Below, in pieces: positions 12,839 to 23,606 of a stretch of DNA of 64,000 nt. The notes under the pieces are model-generated. The model made no database searches, was not told the origin of the DNA, and saw nothing but the letters and a program-made list of their open reading frames with translations. This DNA comes from Lepiota brunneoincarnata (Eukaryota; Basidiomycota; Agaricomycetes; Agaricales; Agaricaceae): assembly GCA_023014365.1 (NCBI GenBank), contig JAEBUN010000017.1:434001-498000 (forward strand). The letters run 5' to 3'. A program made the translations under genes and the position numbers. Position 1 is the stretch's first letter. Each line of letters opens with the position of its first letter.

Positions 12839-14740
12839 ATGTTCTCTGGACGCGCATTTTGTTCCTCTGCGCGTAGACTCTCTCAACGCTCTCAGGAAGA
12901 AGTAAATGCCTACGCGCGTAAGCGCAAGGCAGAGTGGAAACGGAAACAGGGCGGACATGCTTTTCTAGACCATCTCATCCTCACCGCGCGAGGTGGCAAG
13001 GGTGGCGACGGCTGTGCTGCTTTTCATCGCGAAAAATTCAAGCCGTTCGGCCCACCTTCAGGTGGAAACGGTGGCCGCGGGGGCCCCATATATCTTCTCC
13101 CCACTCCAGAGCTCACTACACTTTCTACCATTCCGAGTCGTGTCCGAGGGCACAACGGGGAGCACGGGAAAGGCACATGGCAGAATGGCAAGACTGGCGA
13201 ACCACTTGTAGTCAAAGTGCCGTTGGGCACTGTTGTCAGGGAGCTGCAGAGAGAGGACCCGAGAAGAGCAAAGGACGAGTGGGAGATCGAAGAAGAGTCA
13301 ATGGAGGCGGAGGGGTTGACCATGAGCGCGCGGGTGGAACGTATGCGCGAGAAACGATGGGTACACTACCCCGGACACGGAGAATCCAACATTCAACGGG
13401 ACGACTTCAAAGAAGTAGAGCGGGCTATGTACAAACTTGAGCGAGAGCGTCGGCTCGCGCGGCGCCGGCGACTTGACGAGAAGCCCATCTTTCTTGATCT
13501 CGACAAGTGCGAAACTCCCCACTCTCCCTCCTCGACAACAGAGGCCGATAATGCTCCTCTAGGTGTTCGACAACCCGAGTATCTAGGCCACCTCGTCGCA
13601 CAAGGTGGTCAAGGCGGCCTCGGGAATCCCCATTTCGTCTCTACATCCAACAGAACCCCTCGCTACGCAACTCGCGGCCACGAGGGCGAACGAACGACTC
13701 TTTTTCTTGAACTCAAACTTCTCGCAGATATAGGACTCATAGGGATGCCCAACGCAGGCAAAAGCACGCTCCTACGAGCTCTCACAGGCGGCAGAGCCAA
13801 AACCGAAGTCGCAGGCTACGCATTCACGACCCTCAACCCGGTAATTGGCATCGTGCGCGTCTCAGACGATGGGATGTTCGAAGGCGAGCTTGTACCCAGC
13901 GAAACCGTATACGACGAAACGAAAATAGAGGGACAGGCTTTTGAGGAGAAGCTGAAGCGGGGGGAATTTGCCAACTCTCCTACAAGGAACCAACTGCCCG
14001 ACTCTGGATCTGAAGGGGAACCACTACCTCACATCGATGCTCACTTAACGTCAACACCAATGAGGCCGGGTCACTACTTTGATCTTTACGAATCCTTCCG
14101 TTTCACCATCGCGGACAACCCGGGTCTCATTGAAAACTCTGCATCACCCTTCGCGCACGCAGGCCTCGGCCACTCTTTTCTTCGCGCAATCGAACGCTCT
14201 CCTGCTCTCGTCTGTGTTGTGGACTTTTCCGCTGATCCACATTCCGACTTGGTTCCTTCACCTCGACCCAAGAATACCCCCATAGATGAGGCCTTAGAGA
14301 CCCCCGGGGTTGGGGCAACACAAGATAATAGCAACGCAGTTGGCCTACGAGAAGAGGTCGGTCTAACATTTAAGTTGGGAATAACCGACCCCATTGTTAT
14401 CGACGTAGACCCTCGCAATGGCTATCAAAATCCTGAAAAGCGAGCTCGAAATGTACCAAGAAGGGATGTCCTCACGGATAAGAATGGTCATCGCAAATAA
14501 AGCAGACCTCGTTGCTGCTACCCATCATACACCTACAGCATCCTCAGCTTCGACGGTAGAAGAAGCCAAGGCACGCCTACGCCAGCTTGAGGAATACGTC
14601 AAAGAGGAGTTGGGGAAGGATGTGGTTGTCGTCCCGGTGTCCTGCGAAGTATAGGATGAATCTAAGGAAGGTCGTAGGCACTAATGAAGGGGTATGTCGA
14701 GGGTGCTCGAGCTAAAAGGATAACAGAACAAGAATGGTAG
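12839..14740 (+). CDS. MTG2: mitochondrial Obg-family ribosome-assembly GTPase
   Basis: Two exons are firm: 12839..14356 and 14409 onwards (gtcggt donor, 52 nt intron). The N-terminus is Arg/Ser-rich with no acidic residues until residue 19, fitting a mitochondrial presequence. An Obg domain follows with glycine-rich repeats (LTARGGKGGDGC, SGGNGGRGG, AQGGQGGLGN). The G domain has G1 GMPNAGKST (about 303-311), switch I with AGYAFTTLNPV, G3 DNPG (426-429) and G4 IANKADL in exon 2. The reading frame stops at 14654 just after PVSCEV, before the expected C-terminal helix. That helix (NLRKVVG then MKGYVEGARAKR) is present downstream in two further frames to 14740. Either two one-base indels are present, or a 41 nt GT-AG intron (14649..14689) joins GAA to GGG and gives a 602 aa protein lacking NLRKVV. 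The family binds the mitochondrial large ribosomal subunit. Confidence 0.88.
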
Positions 14741-17700
14741 AAGATTCGTAGTAGCTCGTTATTATCACTATACATATTCCACGTCTAATCAGTAATGGCG
14801 GTAGTATACCGACTGGATCACACTCTGGTTTACAATGATGCGACTGTAGGCATCTCTCCCAAACTCTTTTCTCATGTAATGGCAGTAAATGGTGCCAGCT
14901 CGGGTTGACTCGGTAGATACATTGAACTTTGAACATTGATCAACAGGGAAATCAAGTCAAAGCTTGAAGTTGAAATTGGTTCCTCATTCTGCTTTCTCAA
15001 AAGGTTGCAAGTTCAACTCCCTCTGGTCATTGGTTTTGCTGGTGAGCAACTCCATCTTTCTACTGATGGTCCAAGTTGATTAATTTATCCAATGAGGCCA
15101 CTCGTACAATTCAACTCCAAATAATTGTAGATGTCATCAATACCGAGTTTGACCCGGGAATATAGGCAGAAAACCAGATCTTCATTTTTGTCTTGTTTGG
15201 TCATCTGTAATTGTAGCCTTTTGAAAGGTTCATCTGAATCCGTGAAAGATGCAGAGATCCCGAGGCAAAAATGCCTGGCCCAATCATTGTACAATTGCCC
15301 TCGGGATAGTGGAATGAATGTATGAGCACTAGACATATGTTGGTAGCTCACAGGTGTGCCCGGAGTGTTCCAAACCAACCTTTAGTTGAAGCTTCTGGTC
15401 AATCTCTTTGCGCTGGTGGAGCCATTCATTCACTCAGTGCCTGATAAGAAATAATTAAATCGTGCTAAACAGAATCCACCAGAAGCAGGCATGGTAAGTC
15501 TGTCTTGTGTCATTCGGAAACGCAGGCTCGTTGTGCAGAACCCTTCTCCCCCACTGTCTCGGTACGTAATGAACTCGTGTCTAATGCATTCAACCGATCC
15601 TTCTCTTTCAGAAGGAACAGTTAACCAATCCATAGCGACTAGAATTAAAAATTCAACCCTGCAGACCTTCACAGAGGTAATACAGCGGCGATACAGGCTA
15701 CAGCAGGCCTTGTTCGAAATGGGCGTAGAGGTTATACGATGCTGCCAAGTTAGTCCTGCATTGTATCGCCGAAAGTGACACAAGGCCAGAAGGTGGCGAG
15801 CGATGATAGTGTTCCGTCAGATATGACACAATGAAATTTGTTTTTGGCACCATCAGCCTTCGTCCTCCTTGAGTCACTCCGCAAACTATCAGCGGCTCTT
15901 AATCCAAAGCCGCACTGCCCTTCTATACCAGGTGATGAGAAAACACAAGTGGGGATGGAGGACGCAGCTGTACCCGTCCCAGCGAGAATCGCAACCGTAT
16001 TATGAATAATGCTGGAGGGGTGAGTGGCCTGAATATGTCAGCGAGGATAGCAGTTAGCATCCATCCAGTGTCCCCCGCATGCCTGTGAAACAAACGCCCA
16101 CAAAGAAGGACCCTTACCGACAGAAGATCGGGTGGCAGACATGGGCCCCTCCTCGGAAATCGAAATCCCCTCCTCCGGGACTATGTCATCGAAATCTCAT
16201 AAAATCCAAGGCCTCCTTCAAACTCAACGACTCGAAACAACTATGAGCAGAAGAATCGAGCTCGAGGTCCCTTTCGTCCCAGTTTCATTGTGATGTGAAT
16301 TTGAAATTTTTGACCCAAGGCTCGCAGACCAGCTCTCAACGACTCGAAACTTGGGGTCGGGTCTCTGAAATGTGAAGATCTGAAACCATCGTACACTTTT
16401 CGTTGGAGATCTATAGCTTTCGCGAGTCTTCAACGCGTTTTCCAGTCATAAAGTTATATTACAGGGAATCGAAACCCGTCGCTTTTAAGTTTCCAAGATC
16501 AGTAGCTTTAGCTCCGAGCCTGGGAACCCTCCTTGCGTTCGACTGAGATCCGAAAAAAACGAGTCTGTGGTCTATGAGCAGCTGGATTCCGAGTCGTTCA
16601 TCAAAGCTCCTCGGTAGCTTGTTTCAGGAAAATGAGCACCTCGAGCCTTCAATATTTGAATATAGGAAGTCCAACCACCTGACCATCCGGGCGCTGGGGG
16701 GTAGAAGGCAATCAAATTCAGAGTGGGTCAATGTAACCGCGAAACATCAATTATCCACAGCTCGATATCCATACAAAACCACAACAGCACCAGCTCCGTT
16801 CAAAATGGGGAAAAGTGGGGCAGATCTGTTTCAGTACCCGGATGGTTTCTAGAACACACGGAACAAGTGCTGCAAGTAACCCCCAACCCCCCTCTACCAG
16901 CCCAAGAGTGCAGGTGTTACTTGCCTTCCTGTAAACTTGAAGCCCTTTAGGGGCACCCGCCTAAACAGAATCCAGGGCCGACTCGGGAGTGCAGGGTCCA
17001 TGAAGGGAGGCTGATAGTAGCCCTCAGTCTAATTGATAGCGAGGCATATCAGCCCCTCGCAGTAAAACCGGCGGCCGAAGAGATACTTCTCGGACAGGGA
17101 ACCCGATCCCTGCAACTGTGTCCAGGGTGGTGTCAGTGGATATTGGGGTTGCAAGACTCTGCAGTATTGACAGCTATTGACCAATAATTTGTGCGACCCA
17201 ATGCGGCCCTACAGAGCCCATCTGCCTCTCAAGCCTGTCAAAAAAAATAAGATAGCGGGAGGAATATTGTCATAACGGGCGACTGCTAAGGCTTGGAGTA
17301 GAGAAACCCGAGAAAATGGCTCACCACGGAATTCTACAAGAACATGCTCTTTAGGGCCACTACGCCACCGAACCACATACCCTGAAAAGGTATAGCTGAC
17401 CCGTTCATCCGGATTCGCCGATAATTGCGAACTAGGGGTTGCCAGCCAGCCATTGTACACGCGCATCGCACTATCTTTCTGCCATCCCTTGAGGGCTCTT
17501 AACACACTACCCAACAGCAGAAAAAAAATGACCCAAAATCAATTCGATCGTCGACACTACTAATAACAACATACAAATTCATTAATTATGCTTGCCACAC
17601 AACCAAACCGCAAATCCTACTCCCACTCTCACTCCCACTCCATTAAATACCCTGAGCACCGGACCCTACGCCTTTCATCTATCCTAACAACCCCCACCAC

Positions 17701-18383
17701 TCGAAGTTCGACGTTCTCAGCCTCGAAGGACCGCAGCGATCCCGATATCGGAAATGAATTGAGTCTGGCGGTAGTGGCAAAGCCCGCTGAAACCGTCGAC
17801 GGGTGATCAATAAGAGGCTGAGCGTCCATAAAATGCAATGTATCTTAGAAACGTCTATTGAGAACATAACATAGCCTTAACACCAGCACGGGTTGCCATC
17901 CCATAGGAAAGCTGAGGCTGTTCTTTCCGTTCCCCCAATATGAGAATTCATTATCAACAAGTGGTTATGAGGGTTGAACGTTGTTGTTGGGGGGCCGAAG
18001 ACCCTGTCTCGGGAAGGAACGTTGCTGATAGCCTCCGAGCTGATCAGCTCGCTGTATTCAGAATTCGATGTCCGTGAGCAATCCACACCCCTTGTGAGAT
18101 TATGTTAGTTGCGTCTCGCATCGTGCCGGATTTCTGGGACCCTCGCATGTTGCTGTGTTCACGCCCCGTCGCGCAAGTTTAGCAAGGAACGCATTGCCAT
18201 CGCGTTTACAAAGCTGGTATATTTCTCGGCCTGAATAACAGAATGATTTCGGTACCATGCGATGGAAAGGGTGTTACCGTGAAGCTTATAAGCTCTAGAA
18301 GGTACTACAAAGATCCCGAAATGAACACACGACCGCAACGGACCGAGATTATGGGCACATATAGGGTAGAGGGAGATGCGACT
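14741..18383. other. 3.6 kb region without recognisable genes
   Basis: No gene can be supported. Short frames at 15430-15783, 16574-16852 and 17209-17514 have neither motifs nor coherent exon chains. The 15-mer 'tcaacgactcgaaac' occurs twice (around 16223 and 16338), suggesting an old local duplication. Confidence 0.45.
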
Positions 18384-19151
18384 TCATTCACGTTGTATCA
18401 GCGCTAAGAGCCCTAGACCACCCAATAGGGCATACTTGAGCTGTGGGAAGTCGTTCTGTAAAAGCACAGAACAAGCACTCTGTAAGGAAACAAGCATGCT
18501 AGAACAAAAGGAGGCTGTACGTACCATTGCGATTGTCACGTAGCCGATGTACGGAAGGAACCTACATGGAAACATCGGCCTCAACGGTCGCTCGAACGAA
18601 AATGATATGGCACTCACCCTCGGACCTTGCCCACAATATGCTTCCTTTCCAACCATCGTAGACCCTGGTACAATTCCAAATCATCCACATAGTTATTATC
18701 ACCCTTAGTCAGTAGGAGCTGTCGGTCCTTGGGCGTCTTCTCATCATGCGTCTCCAACACACGGTGCACGATGGGAATATCAGCGCCAGGGATCTTGTAG
18801 ACCGTGATGTCGCCAGTCTGGTACCGTTCGTTTGCGGGGTTTGTCAAAAAGAGGAGGTCACCACGATAGAAGGCGGGTTCCATCGATCCACTGTGGGCCC
18901 CCGGGTGAGCAGATTACGAGTGGGGTTGGATAGATCGCACCTGAGAACGACAACAATTGGAGATTCTGAGTTTGTTACGAGGCCAAGGCCCTTCCAGATC
19001 ATCAGACCCGAGGCAATGACTGAGGCGAAGTTCAACAACTGGAGCAGGACCTGGAGGCACAAATCAGGGTTTTGTGGAAATAAAAATGAAAAGAGCGGCA
19101 TACATGGCGAAAACCAAGCCTTTTGAATGTCTTGAGCTCCTCAGCAAACAT
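18384..19151 (-). CDS. SEC11: signal peptidase complex catalytic subunit
   Basis: Proposed CDS: complement(join(18384..18455,18525..18561,18618..18890,18941..19050,19104..19151)), 179 aa, all joins in phase with GT-AG introns. The short cytosolic N-terminus [16 protein letters not shown] leads into one membrane anchor ([20 protein letters not shown]). The S26B catalytic serine is in SGSMEP (Ser55), created across the exon 2/3 junction. The catalytic His is in PIVHRVLE (about His95), and KGDNNYVDD is the conserved third box. The C-terminus has a second hydrophobic segment ([15 protein letters not shown]). The protein sits in the endoplasmic reticulum membrane and cleaves signal peptides from secretory proteins. 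Length matches yeast Sec11. The last-exon acceptor was chosen at AACGACTTCCC because it restores the family's M-N-D/DFPxLKYALL pattern. Confidence 0.95.
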
Positions 19152-19447
19152 AGCGTTGAGTGAGAGATAGGTGAGAGTTGGGAGGACACGTCTGCACTCA
19201 CGCGCCTGTGCACGTGGTCGACCATCAAATCTCGCACTTATGCGCAGGATTGGAGGCTTGGTCTTATCATGATTGGCATGTACAGTAGCACAACATGGGC
19301 GCATGCGGAGAGAGAGAATGCAAAACAATAAGATACATAAAGACCGAGCCTCTCTATCCCACCCCACTCCACCCTTGGCCTTGCTATGTGTTGGTTGGTG
19401 ATCAAGATGAGCAGTCTTGTCGGATTATGCCTTTCGTGGTTGGGCTT

Positions 19448-19985
19448 TTATTTCTCGGGGTTGGGGTTCCTGGGTTGAGAGTAGCAGATTAGTAATGATT
19501 CACAATAAGTGGGAGAAGAGGATGAAGGATGAATCAGATAGGAGCGAAAGACGTTGAAGATGCATGGTTGTCAACACGGTTAAGTCAGCGTGAACTATGC
19601 GAAGTGCGTTTGTATCATCAGAAGACGGGGGTGGGTTGGTCATAAGTGTCTGCCGTCCGATTGCATGGCGAATTATTTGGTGGTTATCAGAGGTCAAACT
19701 CACATTCTCCGCTTGCCTCCGGGTAGTGTTGTCACGTTAACAAAGCTGAAACTTGATAAATACCCAAATCTCTCCCCTAAGATCGTAATTTTGCTCACCG
19801 ACGGTTGTACAAGATACGCTTTTTGGCACGGCCCTTAGGTGTCTTCTTCTTTTCCTGCTTGTCGACCTTCGGAGTTTGAGACTTGACTTTGCCGGCACGG
19901 GCGAGAGAGCCGTGAACTATATTTGCAAGTTCGTCTTTAGAAACATAGAAAAACCGAGTCGTAGCGAGGAGGTACCTTTTCCCAT
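19448..19985 (-). CDS. RPS30: 40S ribosomal protein S30 (eS30)
   Basis: Proposed CDS: complement(join(19448..19469,19704..19745,19799..19916,19976..19985)), 63 aa, identical in length to yeast Rps30. Exon 1 encodes only MGK plus one base. Exon 2 gives [18 protein letters not shown] and the basic [15 protein letters not shown] region. Exon 3 gives [14 protein letters not shown], and exon 4 ends NPNPEK. It is a structural protein of the small ribosomal subunit, without the ubiquitin-like fusion seen in animals. Introns 1 and 2 are ordinary (59 and 53 nt), but intron 3 is 234 nt and carries a C/D-box snoRNA candidate. Confidence 0.96.
19530..19625 (-). ncRNA. intronic C/D-box snoRNA, two 25S rRNA guides
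   Basis: On the minus strand, inside RPS30 intron 3, the boxes run in the correct order: C (cTGATGA, 19615-19621), D' (CTGA, 19585-19588), C' (GTGTTGA, one mismatch, 19571-19577) and D (CTGA, 19534-19537). The 15 nt just before D (19538-19552) are the complement of ATAGGAGCGAAAGAC; from memory, large-subunit rRNA contains ATAGGGGCGAAAGAC, so pairing is complete with one G-U. The guide before D' is complementary to GTGAACTATGC, also a conserved large-subunit rRNA sequence. This would direct 2'-O-methylation at two sites. No strong terminal stem is visible and the C box starts with C rather than a purine. The rRNA sequences are recalled, not aligned. Confidence 0.75.
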
Positions 19986-20905
19986 GTTGTCTTGAGGATG
20001 TAGGATGTCGAGTGCAATGATGGGAATGGTTAGCATGCTGTACAGTTGTAGCTGATAAGGTTTCGGCATTTTGCGAAAGCCGTACATCACGTGGATTCAT
20101 CCGACCATCGTCGAGGGCGGAGACAAGCTTCGTCCTCACAGCGACTCGGAAGTCGTGTGGTTCCGATAACCTCATACAGCGGTCCCCCTGGCCTGCCTAT
20201 GCATGACCTTGCATACGTCAAGGAGAATGAGATAATCGGAGGCTATCGTACCTTTATTTGCCGGCATCCAGGGGAAAGCATGACGAAATGACTAAGCTCA
20301 ACATTGTTCGGAAGGCCGCCCACTCCAATTCAGCGATCTTCTGCATACAAAAAGTGACTGGAATAAAATATGAGAACTTGAGACTGCCAACATGAAGATC
20401 TCTGCGATGTCCTCGGCAGGTTCAGTCAGAATAAAGATTTCCGGGTTCATCAAGTGTCGGACATGTCAGGGGTCGCTGATCGTGTGTCCCATCAGGGGCA
20501 TTATCGCATTATTCGTTACTTTCGCCACCGTCTGACTTGCAGCGACCAATGCGCTCGATCCAGAATCCAGCTCCTGGACGAGGCGCACGGAACCGCCATG
20601 CAACAACCATCAAGCGAGACCATGCGGTGGGCGCTTGCACCTGAATGAAGCAGATCCGAGTGGGAACGAAGCGATCGTTCCTGAAGTTGGTAACCAATAG
20701 GAAAAGATAGGGCGAAAGTTGATGCATGATGAACGGATAGGTTGACAACAATATAAACTCCGTCTTTGAGCAACGGGTCCCTTCACTCCTTTTTTTCTCT
20801 CATCCCGTCCACCGCACACCACTGGTTCTGCCCTCGGCGCACCATATTCTCTCCTTTTCAATCGTTTTTGAACTTCGCTCTTTTGCACCCACCCACTACT
20901 ACAAA
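19986..20905. other. intergenic region between divergent RPS30 and a GPI-protein gene
   Basis: About 920 bp hold the promoters of two divergent genes. A TATAAA at 20752-20757 probably serves the plus-strand gene. No other gene is supported. Confidence 0.45.
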
Positions 20906-21795
20906 ATGTTCCCCAAGTCCCTTGCCATCCTTGCCGCCGCCTCTTCTGCCCTTGCAACCGTCTTTGTATGCGCCCTGTTATCTTTTCTACTGAACTTGGG
21001 CTCAGATATCCCGTCCTAGGTGACGAGCCCTGTTGCTTCAACCACCTTCAGAGGAGGCGAACCTGCCCAAATCACATGGCGGGAGAGCCTCACTCCTACT
21101 CCTCCTTCCTTGCAAGAATTCGGTAATGCCATGGTTTCTATTTATGTTGGCAATGCTCAACAGCAGGTGGGTACTGCACCACCACACTTGCGAACCTGAT
21201 TGCTGATCATTACTGGTTTCTTAGACTCTTTTACAAAGCATCACTCAGAGCGTGAACGTTGCTACCACCTCCACAATTCAATTTACTCCCGACCCCAACA
21301 TCGGGCCCGACTCCTCTGATTAGTGAGCAGTCTCATTCGGACCTCTCATTACATGTACTAACCCACACCAAGTTTCGTCCGCTTTGAGGCTCTGCAGACT
21401 AGGGACCCCGGCAATCCCTCGTTCCCTGCCTTGGCGTTCTCAGCCAAATTCACGTGAGCCGCACATATATTTTTTATTGCTGGACGTCCCCTCACTGGTA
21501 TCTGAATAACCGTAGTCTTGCAAATATGCGTGGAACATTTAACGATACAGTCCGGGCTCAAATCGCTGGCCAAAGCACGGCTCCTCTCGCTGGTCAGCCT
21601 ACCTCCGCGCCCCCAACTGCCTCCCGCCCCTCCACCCCATCCGGTCTCACCACATCCTCCTCCCGTGCTCCAACATCCTCAGCCTCCCGTAGCTCTGCTG
21701 CTGCTTCCGCTTCTAACACCAGCGGCGCCCTGACTGTCAAGGCTGGTTGGTTTGGCGTCATCCTGAGTGCCCTTGTTGGCGCTACCGTCTTCTAA
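20906..21795 (+). CDS. Ser/Thr-rich GPI-anchored protein, Kre9/KNH-like
   Basis: Proposed CDS: join(20906..20965,21020..21166,21225..21322,21373..21453,21516..21795), 221 aa, all joins in phase. A signal peptide (MFPKSLAILAAASSALA) is followed by a beta-sandwich-like domain that starts VTSPVASTTFRGGEPAQITW and includes VSIYVGN and DYFVRFEAL, the pattern of the fungal Kre9_KNH-like family (PF10342). A Ser/Thr/Ala/Pro-rich stalk follows, and the chain ends in a hydrophobic tail (WFGVILSALVGATVF), typical of a GPI-attachment signal. It should be an extracellular, O-glycosylated, wall- or membrane-anchored protein. A relative with the same architecture lies at 50465-51492. The exact role of these proteins is not established. 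Confidence 0.85.
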
Positions 21796-23606
21796 TCAAT
21801 TCCCAACCGCCCTCGCGTGTATTTCTGTATTTCATTGTTAATTGATCCTTTCTTATCTGCGATAAGGGGGCCACGGGCGCGTTCGGTTCCGAAGTCCAAG
21901 TGCTCTATTGATGGTTGTTGTTTCTTCTCCCCCATTCCTGTCATCGACACGACTGTCATAATGATGGTGGTAACGTCATGTCAAGTTAGAGAATTATAGA
22001 ATGTGTTGTTGTGATAGGATACCCAGCAGCTACGCTACATAACGCTTGTTCCAGATACATACCTTTAATCGATTTGTTGAGTTATTTACGATATTGGCAT
22101 CATGGAGTATATGTTCGAAAAGCGTTCCAGATACTGGTCAATATTTACATCGGATCTGTGGGCGAATCGCGTCCCTCAAAGTACTTTAGGTACCTCATTC
22201 TCCGAAGTTCAACAACATCGGTAGTGCACTCAACAGAGGTTTTTTCCGACAGAACGCTGAGGTTTCCCTGGGGAGACTGAATCATAGGAACGGCCACTTG
22301 TGAACACTGAGATTTGAATCAGGTGCTTTAGTGAACTAGATGAAGCATCGATGCCATTTTACTTGAACAAAGGGTGGGTACAACTGATTTTCCTGATATT
22401 ATACCCTTGGATAAAGCGATGATCGCAGTAGCCACCGTCTCCGAGTCTACGATCCTGCCGGTATACAGTTCTGACGGCTGTTCCGAGTTGGCCTGTTTTA
22501 CTTTTACACAGTTGGTTGAAATAAATTTGTGAGCAGCTAGAAGCACCGTGCTGGATACACCCAAGAGCGGTGCCCAGTTCAAATAAGTTCAAGCTTCATT
22601 GAAGCTCCGATCCTGAGCCCTGCCATCACAGCCCAGCGTATCCTAATGGTACAATGTTTACCCAATCGACCGCTATCACAGGTTAACCTGCGGTCCCAGG
22701 AAACTCCAAACAGTCACCTGCCGACGCCTCGAAGGAAATGGCATCACTAGCAACCTTTTTGATTCTGGAAAAATCTATCGACCACCTACGGGTAGTTGCT
22801 GGTACCATTCCTTCCCTGACTACTGTTTCCGGTGGTGGCATGACCATCACCATGTTGGCCAGTCCCTTTACGATTTTCCAAGTCTCTGCCTATCTACCCG
22901 TGCACTTTCGTCAACAAATCTCGGAGGAATGATCGGTAGGCACTAGTATCGTTATATCGGCGGGGCCCTTCGACCGGGGCATTAGTACCCGTTCTTAACG
23001 TCTCCGTCCGTCTGGAGGTTGTCACCATCGTCTACCAGGTACAGGTTAATCATCTGGTCAACCAATTGTTCCGACCCCTTTCGCACGTGGCGGGACATAC
23101 CCTCATGCGAGTTCAAAAAGTAGAAAACTCAATTCCCCCGTAAACGTGGCCGATGTCTTTCCCCTTCGTCCTTCCCAAACACTAAGATCGAATACCCACG
23201 TGTACGAAGCCAAGGTCACCGAAGAACCTGGCGTCGAACTCCGCAAACCTGCGAGTTTTGTCCGTTCATCAACTACTATGGCGCGTTTACCCGAGTTTGA
23301 TTCTCAAGTCTGGCTAATCCTTGAGACTGGATGTCCAGATATGCTTCCTGTCGGATCATCCTCTCGGTTGCATGGGATCGGCTTCATGCTCTGCCCCGAC
23401 ATGTGACACCACAACATCCGCTTCACCACGTATTTTTAGGATTGTGTGGCAGCAGACCGTGGTGCTTGGGAGACTGCATTCTCGTAGGGTCTTCTGGTAC
23501 CCAGACGGAAGGTCGACCACAGTATAAAAAGGCGGCCATGGGAGTCCCGACGGACAAAAGGTTTTAGAGTCACAGTGTACCCACTGGACTGAATTTTCTC
23601 GTCGAG
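21796..23606. other. 1.8 kb intergenic region
   Basis: No gene is supported. It holds the 3' flank of the GPI-protein gene and the promoter of the esterase gene. A TATAAAAA at 23523-23530 lies 84 bp before the esterase ATG and is a likely core promoter. Confidence 0.5.
23523..23530 (+). promoter_or_regulatory. TATA box of the CE15 esterase gene
   Basis: TATAAAAA 84 bp upstream of the ATG at 23607, at a position usual for fungal TATA-type promoters. Confidence 0.5.
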
